From assembly GCA_963205155.1 (NCBI GenBank), contig CAUJJY010000312.1:1-5816 (forward strand): a DNA stretch of 5,816 nt, written 5' to 3'. Numbering within the stretch: position 1 is the stretch's first letter; every line of letters begins with the position of its first letter. Under the pieces are notes generated by a model. The model did not search any database, was not told the DNA's origin, and saw only the letters and a program-made list of their open reading frames with translations. The translations under genes and the position numbers were made by a program. Positions 1-4,977 of the stretch are shown here, one piece after another. Origin of the DNA: Candidatus Zixiibacteriota bacterium (GTDB lineage: Bacteria; Zixibacteria; MSB-5A5; CAIYYT01).

Positions 1-1202
1 ATGTTATTGAAGTCGTGAGCTATGCCTCCGGCCAACGCTCCCAACGATTCCAATTTCTGTGCTTGACGAAGCTGCATCTCCAACTGCTGTCGTTCGATCT
101 CCTCGCGTCGGCGGTCAGTTATGTCTTGAGCCAGTCCGATCATACCAACGGCATTTCCTGATTTGTCGAGGACTCTCTCGCCACGATTAAGGATGTATCG
201 AAATTCACCGTCAGGTCGGACAATGCGATAAGGTACGTCTTTGTACATCTCAACTTCGCCTTGGGTCCTTAGTCGGTCGCACACAAATTGCCGGTCGTCC
301 GGATGAACAATTGCAAGAAAGTCCTCGATGGTAACCTCGGACGGTCGCGGGTTCAGCCCGGCGATTTTGAATAGTTGTTCTGATACAATCAGATTATTCG
401 TGGCGAAGTTCCATTCCCAGCTTCCCGACTGGCCGATACGTTGTGCTTCCATAAGCTGACGACGATTTCGTTCAATCAGGTCGGCTGCCCTCTTCTGGTC
501 GCTGATATCGAGCATCATCAAATGAACTTCTTTCCAGGTGTCTTCACTGCCGGGAGGGAACGAGATGGAAAGCAAAACTGTCAACTCTTTGCCCGAGAGT
601 GAGCAAATCGGCATTTCCCAGACGCTGCGGTGGCCGCCGGTACTCAATTCTGCCAGAATGTTGGCGACTACAACACACGATTCATCCGTCAGCATCGCAG
701 CGATCTCTTGATCCAATTGCTCGCGGCTGCTCGCCTCAAAGAGTTCCAATGTCGCCAGATTGACGTCAGTGATGTGCGATTGATGGATGATTTTGCGCAA
801 TGAATCCGCCTTGGTTATCCATTCAATTTCGGAAGCGGAGTTTCCCGAAGAATTTTGCTCAAGAAATGCGGCCCGGATATTTGAAAAGTCAACTACCCAG
901 ATTGGCACAGGCGCATTCTGGAAGAGATTGAGATAACGATCTTTTTGCAACTGCAGTTCATGTTGTGACTGATGAATTGCGAGAAAGTGACGGCGAATCA
1001 AATAGAAGAGGATTGCTGCAGTGACGATAATGAACAGCCAGCCTTTGATGGTTTGAATTACAGTAATCGATTCAGCCGCTTCAGACTTGACCAGCATTTC
1101 GGAAACAACTTGATCAGAGAAGAGAATGTAAAGGGAGCCGACAAACAAATATCCGAGAGCAATCCGTAGAGCGAGTGATTTCGACTTCTGCTTGTTCTGC
1201 AC
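1..1202 (-). CDS. PAS-PAS sensor histidine kinase, C-terminus cut by window edge
   Basis: Membrane sensor kinase of a two-component system; 400 codons are present. Residues 14-28 and 54-69 are two membrane helices flanking a short loop that contains LFSDQ and ends in TIKGWLF. I recognise this layout from many PAS kinases. PAS domain 1 starts near residue 89 (RYLNLFQNAPVPIWVVD) and ends near DISDQKRAA (232-240). PAS domain 2 spans about 252-363 (SWEWNF ... GLAQDITD). A coiled linker (RRREEIERQQLEMQLRQ) leads to the dimerisation helix LGALAGGIAHDFNN, with phospho-acceptor His396. The HDFNN form is typical of NtrB-like kinases. The HATPase domain, and any receiver domain, lie beyond the left edge. 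The start is GTG at 1202: the only in-frame stop upstream is at 1257-1259, no ATG precedes the first helix, and a weak GGCGG sits 4 bases upstream. The ligand and cognate regulator are unknown. It is transcribed separately from the lipoprotein gene, which ends in a terminator upstream. Confidence 0.93.
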   Translation of the reverse strand, partial: MQNKQKSKSLALRIALGYLFVGSLYILFSDQVVSEMLVKSEAAESITVIQTIKGWLFIIVTAAILFYLIRRHFLAIHQSQHELQLQKDRYLNLFQNAPVPIWVVDFSNIRAAFLEQNSSGNSASEIEWITKADSLRKIIHQSHITDVNLATLELFEASSREQLDQEIAAMLTDESCVVVANILAELSTGGHRSVWEMPICSLSGKELTVLLSISFPPGSEDTWKEVHLMMLDISDQKRAADLIERNRRQLMEAQRIGQSGSWEWNFATNNLIVSEQLFKIAGLNPRPSEVTIEDFLAIVHPDDRQFVCDRLRTQGEVEMYKDVPYRIVRPDGEFRYILNRGERVLDKSGNAVGMIGLAQDITDRRREEIERQQLEMQLRQAQKLESLGALAGGIAHDFNN

Positions 1203-1230
1203 TTTACCGCCAAAGATAAACAGTTGTAGC

Positions 1231-1243
1231 CCGACCGGGTCGG
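1231..1243. repeat. 13-bp perfect inverted repeat upstream of the kinase
   Basis: CCGACC-G-GGTCGG, 28 bases upstream of the kinase GTG start, inside the 195-bp gap after the lipoprotein terminator. It could be a regulator half-site pair or a small leader hairpin. About one such 6-bp dyad is expected by chance in a window of this size, so the support is weak. I see no convincing sigma70 promoter for the kinase in this gap. Confidence 0.35.
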
Positions 1244-1397
1244 TCCAAGAGAAAAGTCATTGAAAAAGCGACACAGGGTCCGGGAATGATTGTCTGTAAT
1301 TGTATCGGCAGAGACGCGCAATGAATGACAACGAGAACAGTTGATTAATTGCTAGCTGTTTCAAATCAGAACGAGCGAGAAGACCTGACACTGCTCC

Positions 1398-1431
1398 AAA
1401 AGAAACGGCCGGTGCTAATCAGCATCGGCCG
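1398..1431 (-). terminator. Rho-independent terminator of the lipoprotein gene
   Basis: On the minus strand the arms CGGCCG-A-TGCT and AGCA-C-CGGCCG (1431-1406) form a 10-pair stem with one A-C mismatch around a GATT loop. It is followed directly by TTTCTTTT (1405-1398). The stem begins 24 bases past the lipoprotein stop codon. It separates that gene from the kinase downstream. On the plus strand the stem would be uninterrupted, with a G-U pair, but no T tract follows, so only the minus direction fits a terminator. Confidence 0.85.
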
Positions 1432-1454
1432 GAATCATTTCAGTAGAAAAGCGG

Positions 1455-2216
1455 TTAAGGTTTAATCGAAGCCTCAAGAAATCGGGGAGCTTTGCCCATG
1501 TCGACGAGCTTATATTCCCAAGTAGCTTCGGAACCCTCGACCTTAGTGGCGTTGGATTCAGCGATTACTCCCGGAAATTTGACGGTCAATTTCACCGTCC
1601 GGTTGGCAAATGCCTGCATCATCATTGCCTGCATCATTTTGGCCATGCCAGAGAAAGGATCTTCGCCAGACAACGAATCGGACGCACTATCGGGTGATGC
1701 CTCGTCAGCAGTCGGCTCGGCCGGAGGATTGAGGAAATTCTCCATTGAAGAGTCGCCGAAGTCGCGACTGAATTTCCAGTTGCCGGAAGCATCCTTTTCA
1801 AAGAGCGCCTCCTTCTTTGGAACCATTCCTTCCATCATCTCATCACCGCCCATGTTGGCGGTTATGCTCATCATCTCCTCAAGATTCGTAAACGAGTACT
1901 TGATATCATAAATGGCTGTTGAGTCGTCTTGCGACTCTTTAAAATCGACTAACTTCACGTTCTTTACGTTCTCAAGCTTCTTTTCAATGTCGGCGCGCTT
2001 GATGAATGAAAACATCGAGCTGTCCTGAACACTGTCGGGAACCATCTCGCCCATCATCTCCATTAGCCCGGTAAAGCCGCTTTTGTACATGACCATATGC
2101 TGGTGCAAAGTGCCCGATCCATCGGAGTTGAACTCCATTCGCTCGGCATAGTCGAAACAGCCGGCGGCCATAATAGCCACGGCAAAGACTAATAAGAGTC
2201 GAAAAGCCTTTCTCAT
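1455..2216 (-). CDS. Methionine-rich exported lipoprotein, function unknown
   Basis: 253 residues. A type II signal peptide (MRKAFRLLLVFAVAIMAAGC) places the lipidated Cys at residue 20, so the mature protein sits at an envelope membrane. Mature N-terminus: FDYAERMEFNSDGSG, a Cys-linked start plus DGSG motif that I recognise from uncharacterised lipoproteins. Near the C-terminus (about 212-232), KFPGVIAESNATKVEG followed by TWEY resembles LppM/DUF3153-like lipoproteins; this is by eye only. Between them lies a Pro/Ser/Asp/Glu linker (about 164-188) and a Met cluster, MAKMMQAMMMQAF (191-203). By my count 22 of 234 mature residues are Met. The chosen start at 2216 has GGAGGG eight bases upstream and gives a clean signal peptide. 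The in-frame ATG at 2246 would add ten Trp-rich residues and has no Shine-Dalgarno. It has its own candidate promoter and a terminator, so it is probably a single-gene unit. No enzymatic motif is visible. Confidence 0.85.
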   Translation of the reverse strand: MRKAFRLLLVFAVAIMAAGCFDYAERMEFNSDGSGTLHQHMVMYKSGFTGLMEMMGEMVPDSVQDSSMFSFIKRADIEKKLENVKNVKLVDFKESQDDSTAIYDIKYSFTNLEEMMSITANMGGDEMMEGMVPKKEALFEKDASGNWKFSRDFGDSSMENFLNPPAEPTADEASPDSASDSLSGEDPFSGMAKMMQAMMMQAFANRTVKLTVKFPGVIAESNATKVEGSEATWEYKLVDMGKAPRFLEASIKP

Positions 2217-2224
2217 AAGCCAAA

Positions 2225-2230
2225 CCCTCC
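2225..2230 (-). promoter_or_regulatory. Shine-Dalgarno that sets the lipoprotein start
   Basis: GGAGGG on the minus strand, eight bases before ATG 2216. It favours this start over the ATG at 2246, which lies upstream of it. Confidence 0.7.
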
Positions 2231-2241
2231 ACAGATTAAAC

Positions 2242-2259
2242 CACATGAATGTTCGTGTG
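2242..2259. repeat. 18-bp near-palindrome in the lipoprotein leader
   Basis: CACATGAA-TG-TTCGTGTG: eight-base arms with one mismatch (G-U if folded as RNA). It sits just downstream of the candidate promoter's expected start and before the Shine-Dalgarno, where a repressor operator or a short leader hairpin could act. Confidence 0.4.
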
Positions 2260-2271
2260 AGCTACCTGGCA

Positions 2272-2300
2272 ACGATAAACCGAATTTAAACTCGTAGCAA
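2272..2300 (-). promoter_or_regulatory. Candidate sigma70 promoter of the lipoprotein gene
   Basis: Minus strand: TTGCTA (2300-2295), a 17-bp spacer, then TATCGT (2277-2272). Each box matches the consensus at four of six positions. Transcription would start near 2265, about 50 bases before ATG 2216. It lies in the 127-bp gap after the VOC gene. Confidence 0.4.
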
Positions 2301-2343
2301 GGAGAATTTGCGAATCGTCGAGAAGCGAAGCTTGGTTCAGTGA

Positions 2344-2736
2344 TCACTTCGGCGCAACCAGCTCGATCTTGATGCGATCGGGGTCTTCGAAGAAGACTCC
2401 GTAGTTCCCCCCTGCGAACGGGTGTTTGTCCAGATAGAGTAGGTTCACGTTTCTCCCTTGAAGTTTCCGTGCCAATTCGTCTACCTGTTCTCTCGAGCGG
2501 GCATGGAAGGCGAGATGATTAAGGCCGGTGCGGCAGCGGTGAAATGGCACATCAAGAAATCTCGCCTCGGTCTGGACCAGCACGATGTAGGTCTCGCCCA
2601 ATTTCCAACTGCGGCCCTTGTCCCAAGACTGGTAGATGCTGTACCCGAGTTCCTCAAGCAACCAACCCCAGAATTCGACAGACCTGGAAAGATCGGAGAC
2701 GTAGATTTCGACATGGTGAAGCAAGCCGGTAGTCAT
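2344..2736 (-). CDS. VOC-family (glyoxalase/dioxygenase fold) protein
   Basis: 130 residues, the usual size of a single-domain vicinal-oxygen-chelate protein, with two beta-alpha-beta-beta-beta modules. Module 1 begins LLHHVEIYVSDLSRSVEFW; module 2 begins GLNHLAFHARSREQVDEL and ends FFEDPDRIKIELVAP. Candidate metal ligands at the family positions are His8, His74 and Glu125, with Glu57 as a possible fourth. The fold covers glyoxalase I, ring-cleaving dioxygenases, fosfomycin/bleomycin resistance proteins and many unassigned enzymes. Nothing here fixes the substrate, so no gene symbol is given. No signal peptide, so it is cytosolic. Start ATG 2736 begins right at the first strand, as is usual. 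There is no clear Shine-Dalgarno, and a CATACT box eight bases upstream would give an almost leaderless transcript. It diverges from the thioredoxin operon across a 209-bp spacer. The lipoprotein gene lies downstream on the same strand after 127 bp, with its own candidate promoter. Confidence 0.88.
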   Translation of the reverse strand: MTTGLLHHVEIYVSDLSRSVEFWGWLLEELGYSIYQSWDKGRSWKLGETYIVLVQTEARFLDVPFHRCRTGLNHLAFHARSREQVDELARKLQGRNVNLLYLDKHPFAGGNYGVFFEDPDRIKIELVAPK

Positions 2737-2744
2737 CGGGAAAA

Positions 2745-2750
2745 AGTATG
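2745..2750 (-). promoter_or_regulatory. Possible -10 box for a near-leaderless VOC transcript
   Basis: CATACT on the minus strand ends eight bases before ATG 2736, so transcription would begin about two bases from the start codon. This fits the lack of a Shine-Dalgarno. The -35 region is poor (TTGCGG with a 15-bp spacer), so the assignment is weak. Confidence 0.25.
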
Positions 2751-2770
2751 AATTTAGTGTTAGTTCCGCA

Positions 2771-2785
2771 ATTACTTCGAGTAAT
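2771..2785. repeat. Inverted repeat ATTACT-TCG-AGTAAT
   Basis: Perfect six-base arms with a three-base centre in the divergent spacer. It is centred about 40 bases upstream of the proposed VOC transcript start, overlapping its -35 region. Confidence 0.4.
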
Positions 2786-2801
2786 GGACAAAATGGAGAA
2801 A

Positions 2802-2814
2802 AGAAGTGACTTCT
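2802..2814. repeat. Inverted repeat AGAAGT-G-ACTTCT
   Basis: Perfect six-base arms around a single G in the divergent spacer. An alternative pairing, GAGAA (2796-2800) with TTCTC (2811-2815), overlaps it. Confidence 0.4.
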
Positions 2815-2838
2815 CGGGAAATCTTAGGAACTGGAATC

Positions 2839-2856
2839 GACTATACGGGTATAGTC
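2839..2856. repeat. 18-bp perfect palindrome, candidate operator
   Basis: GACTATAC-GG-GTATAGTC has perfect eight-base arms and a two-base centre, the size and symmetry of a dimeric regulator site. It is centred about 76 bases upstream of the proposed operon start, an activator-like position. A GGAACT at 2827-2832 followed by GTATAG at 2849-2854 could also be read as an ECF-type promoter whose -10 lies in the right arm; this is less likely than the promoter at 2889. Confidence 0.5.
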
Positions 2857-2868
2857 TTAAGTTATCTG

Positions 2869-2881
2869 CCGAGCTGCTCGG
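2869..2881. repeat. 13-bp inverted repeat upstream of the operon promoter
   Basis: CCGAGC-T-GCTCGG, perfect six-base arms, centred near -49 relative to the proposed start and just upstream of the -35 box. It shares the outer CCGA-N5-TCGG pattern with the repeat at 1231-1243 upstream of the kinase. Confidence 0.4.
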
Positions 2882-2888
2882 AAAAGAG

Positions 2889-2917
2889 TTGGCAATAGCC
2901 GATAACAGTCCTATCAA
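2889..2917 (+). promoter_or_regulatory. Sigma70-like promoter of the thioredoxin-DUF4266-DUF3570-ApbE operon
   Basis: TTGGCA (2889-2894, five of six consensus bases), a 17-bp spacer, then TATCAA (2912-2917, four of six). Transcription would start near 2924, giving a leader of about 22 bases that contains the Shine-Dalgarno at 2934. Two of the inverted repeats lie directly upstream. Confidence 0.55.
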
Positions 2918-2933
2918 GACACTTACGACTTTA

Positions 2934-2940
2934 GAGGTGA
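2934..2940 (+). promoter_or_regulatory. Strong Shine-Dalgarno that sets the thioredoxin start
   Basis: GAGGTGA, an extended match to the 16S rRNA tail, five bases before GTG 2946. It decides that start over the in-frame ATG at 2748. Confidence 0.8.
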
Positions 2941-2945
2941 CAATC

Positions 2946-3449
2946 GTGACGCAAAAAGCTGCAGTTGGATTACTCTTCCTATTGTTCATCGGAATCCTGT
3001 CGCCGAATGGTATACTGTTCGCCAAGGAGAAACCGGAATCTATTGGTATGCTCAACGGTGTTGTGAAGGACGCGGCGCGACTGAAAGATAAGGTTGTGTA
3101 TGTTGACTTCTGGGCCTCGTGGTGCGGCCCCTGCCGCAAGTCTTTTCCATGGCTGAAGGAAGTCAGTGCTCGTTACGAGGAGAAAGGACTTAAGGTCATA
3201 ACGATTAATCTCGATCGCGATCGAGCGGCAGCGAAGAAGTTCCTCGAAGAGTTGAAGATTCCATTCGAGGTCGTATATGATTCCACCGGTGCGTTGGCGG
3301 AGAAATTCGGTGTTGAGGCACTTCCCTCGTCGTATCTTTTCGGGCGGGACGGAAAACTAAGAAGCGAACATCGGGGATTCATCCCTGCCAATGCCTCGAA
3401 GATGGATGAGCTGATCAATAAGCTATTGATGGAAGGTTCGAAGAAGTGA
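2946..3449 (+). CDS. Exported thioredoxin-like (TlpA-type) thiol-disulfide protein
   Basis: 167 residues from GTG 2946. Residues 1-26 form a Sec signal peptide or uncleaved anchor (hydrophobic core VGLLFLLFIGIL, possible cleavage after LFA26). The rest is a single thioredoxin domain. Strand VVYVDFWASWCGPC carries the redox pair Cys60/Cys63, and LPSSY carries the cis-Pro (Pro127) opposite it. KIPFEVVYDSTGALAEKFGV is a typical TlpA/peroxiredoxin-like segment. The expected activity is dithiol-disulfide exchange in the periplasm, as a reductase if fed by a DsbD/CcdA-type membrane protein, none of which is visible here. The reading frame stays open to ATG 2748, but that extension would bury the signal peptide in the middle of the protein, runs through four palindromes and has more rare-type codons (AGG, AGA, CTA, ATA). 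First gene of the operon. The neighbouring Cys-containing lipoprotein is a plausible partner (inference). Confidence 0.92.
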   Translation: MTQKAAVGLLFLLFIGILSPNGILFAKEKPESIGMLNGVVKDAARLKDKVVYVDFWASWCGPCRKSFPWLKEVSARYEEKGLKVITINLDRDRAAAKKFLEELKIPFEVVYDSTGALAEKFGVEALPSSYLFGRDGKLRSEHRGFIPANASKMDELINKLLMEGSKK

Positions 3450-3688
3450 TGTATTTGAAGCGATCTGCAAAATGGTTGTCGTTCCTCCTGTTGCTGATTG
3501 CGGCAGCGTCTGTCAGTGGATGTGCTTCGATGGGGGTAAAAGTCTGGGAGCGTGACATCCTGGCTAAACCGCAAATGCAAATGGACGCGCAGGCCATTGA
3601 CCGTTCGATGGATGATCATATTTACTTCAGTAAAGAAGCATCAAGCGGCGGCCGCGGATTTGGCGGCGGTGGGTGCGGGTGCAATTGA
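3449..3688 (+). CDS. DUF4266 small lipoprotein with C-terminal GGGGCGCN
   Basis: 79 residues. Type II signal peptide with lipobox VSGC; lipidated Cys25 leaves a 55-residue mature peptide. The mature part matches the DUF4266 pattern I know: VKVWERDILAKPQM, then DDHIYFSKEASSGGRG, then a glycine run ending GGGGCGCN, with Cys76 and Cys78 as the only thiols besides the lipid Cys. Function is unknown. The two tail Cys could form a redox pair served by the thioredoxin upstream, hold a metal, or be modified; none of this is shown by sequence. ATG 3449 shares one base with the upstream stop (TGATG), which implies translational coupling. GTG 3446, one codon earlier, is an alternative start. The final codons overlap the start of the DUF3570 gene. 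Confidence 0.9.
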   Translation: MYLKRSAKWLSFLLLLIAAASVSGCASMGVKVWERDILAKPQMQMDAQAIDRSMDDHIYFSKEASSGGRGFGGGGCGCN

Positions 3689-4977
3689 AGAAGCGGGAAT
3701 CGATTAAATTTGCGGTCACCGCTCTTACCGCAGCGCTCATTGGCAGCAGTGCGGTTCATGCTGCAGATCAGGATCAAGTAGAATCTTCCCTCCTGATTTA
3801 TTCCGAGAAAGACCGCGTCAGCGCCGCTGAAGGAATAGTCGGGATCAGCAAACACCTGCGCGGCGAGTTCTTGCTGGGACTGCGGCTCACCTATGACGGG
3901 CTGACCGGGCCATCACCAAACGGGGCGACGCCTTCCAGCAAGATTCAGACATTCACGCGGCCGTCGGGAAGCGGTTCTTACGACACACAGCCGGGAAGAA
4001 CTCCGCTCGATGATACATTCAAGGATACACGCTTTGCTGCGGACGCAAGTCTCGGCCGTCCGATCGGGCGAATGACGCAAGTTTCGACTGGATTTCACCT
4101 CTCGACCGAACACGATTACTCGTCGTTCGGATTTAACGCCGGACTCACCCGCGACCTTTTCCAACGAAATACCACCATCGGATTGTCCGGCGCATATTCG
4201 CGCGATGCCGTCAAGCCCGAGGGTGGCGTTCCGGTTTCATTATCGACAATGCTGCCGCCAAGTGGTGATGGTGATGAACACGAAGGAGAAGATGACGATG
4301 GTGAAGGAGGCGACAGTCGGAACAAGGATGTCATCGATGCCGTCGTCAGCATTAATCAAGTTGTCGATCGCAGCACGATTGTGCGTTTGAATTATTCATA
4401 CAGCCATTCGTCAGGATACCTGACCGATCCGTACAAAATACTTAGTGTCGTTCAAGATGCGAGTTCGCCAACGCCCGGAGCTCCGGATTCTTACATCTAT
4501 GAAAAGCGTCCGACCGGTCGCAACAAGCAGGCTGTTTACGGTGAAGTCAGACGCTATCTCGGTGGGCATACCATCGATCTGGCATACCGATACTTTTGGG
4601 ATGACTGGGGGGTAAGATCACACACGGCAGACATCTTCTTCGCCTGGCAATTCAAGAATGGCCATGCGATTCAACCGCACGTACGCTGGTATAGTCAGTC
4701 GGCAGCGGATTTTCATCGTTATTTTACTATCAAGGGTGAACCACTCCCGGAGAACGCGACGGCCGATAGCCGTCTGGCCAAGTTCGATGCGTTAACGCTC
4801 GGGATGGAGTATTCCCTGCCTTTCAATTCGGTATCGCGCCTTCGGCTCACCGGAGAATACTACACGCAAATGGGCGACACCAGCCCGCCGGAAGCCTTTG
4901 GCGAATTGCGCCAATACGACCTGTTCCCGAAGCTGAAGGCGTTCATGTTTAGAGTAGGGTTTGTCCGTGACTTCTAG
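3673..4977 (+). CDS. DUF3570 family outer-membrane beta-barrel protein
   Basis: 434 residues, numbered from GTG 3673. Signal peptide with basic KKR, hydrophobic core FAVTALTAALIG and probable cleavage at AVHA30/AD. The mature protein is a run of alternating amphipathic strands (for example QAVYGEVRRYL, HTIDLAYRYFWDDW, FDALTLGMEYSLPF). It ends in VGFVRDF with a terminal Phe, as expected for Bam-assembled barrels. Family marks are LLIYSEKDRVSAAEG (40-54) and LTYDGLTGPSPNGA (72-85). The latter resembles an ApbE flavinylation site. An Asp/Glu/Gly segment with one His (197-214) looks like a surface loop. Function is unknown. Start choice is open: GTG 3673, GTG 3679 or TTG 3685. TTG 3685 overlaps the DUF4266 stop as TTGA and gives MKKRESIKF, so it is attractive for coupled translation. 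All three lie inside the DUF4266 tail codons. Confidence 0.9.
   Translation: MRVQLKKRESIKFAVTALTAALIGSSAVHAADQDQVESSLLIYSEKDRVSAAEGIVGISKHLRGEFLLGLRLTYDGLTGPSPNGATPSSKIQTFTRPSGSGSYDTQPGRTPLDDTFKDTRFAADASLGRPIGRMTQVSTGFHLSTEHDYSSFGFNAGLTRDLFQRNTTIGLSGAYSRDAVKPEGGVPVSLSTMLPPSGDGDEHEGEDDDGEGGDSRNKDVIDAVVSINQVVDRSTIVRLNYSYSHSSGYLTDPYKILSVVQDASSPTPGAPDSYIYEKRPTGRNKQAVYGEVRRYLGGHTIDLAYRYFWDDWGVRSHTADIFFAWQFKNGHAIQPHVRWYSQSAADFHRYFTIKGEPLPENATADSRLAKFDALTLGMEYSLPFNSVSRLRLTGEYYTQMGDTSPPEAFGELRQYDLFPKLKAFMFRVGFVRDF
4261..4314 (+). repeat. Low-complexity acidic tract inside the DUF3570 gene
   Basis: A GAT/GAA/GGN-rich stretch with almost no pyrimidine runs. It encodes residues 197-214 (SGDGDEHEGEDDDGEGGD): ten Asp/Glu in 18 residues plus one His. 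It probably forms an extracellular or periplasmic loop between strands. Such tracts vary in length between homologues, and divalent cation binding is possible but unproven. Confidence 0.6.

Noticed and set aside
1058..1321. Minus-strand 87-codon open frame upstream of and overlapping the kinase start
   Set aside because: It overlaps the kinase N-terminus in another frame, shows no recognisable domain, and the kinase frame has clear membrane helices in the same DNA.
1203..1397. Promoter for the kinase gene
   Set aside because: Boxes such as TTGTCA and GATACAAT are present, but none pairs with a 16-18-bp spacer and a good partner.
1492..1911. Plus-strand 139-codon open frame opposite the lipoprotein
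   Set aside because: It is the antisense of a gene with a signal peptide, Shine-Dalgarno and terminator; its translation has no motif and no ribosome-binding site.
2317..2336. Possible terminator after the VOC gene (AAGC-TTC-GCTT hairpin, minus strand)
   Set aside because: The stem has only four base pairs and no T tract follows, so it is too weak to call.
2748..2945. In-frame upstream extension of the thioredoxin from ATG 2748, or a separate small protein there
   Set aside because: It would bury the signal peptide after 66 residues, has poor codon choice, contains four palindromes and the promoter, and the strong GAGGTGA lies just before GTG 2946.
2654..3139. Minus-strand 161-codon open frame across the divergent spacer
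   Set aside because: It runs antisense through the thioredoxin active site and through the promoter region, and its translation is Ser/Arg-rich without any domain, as expected of a shadow frame.
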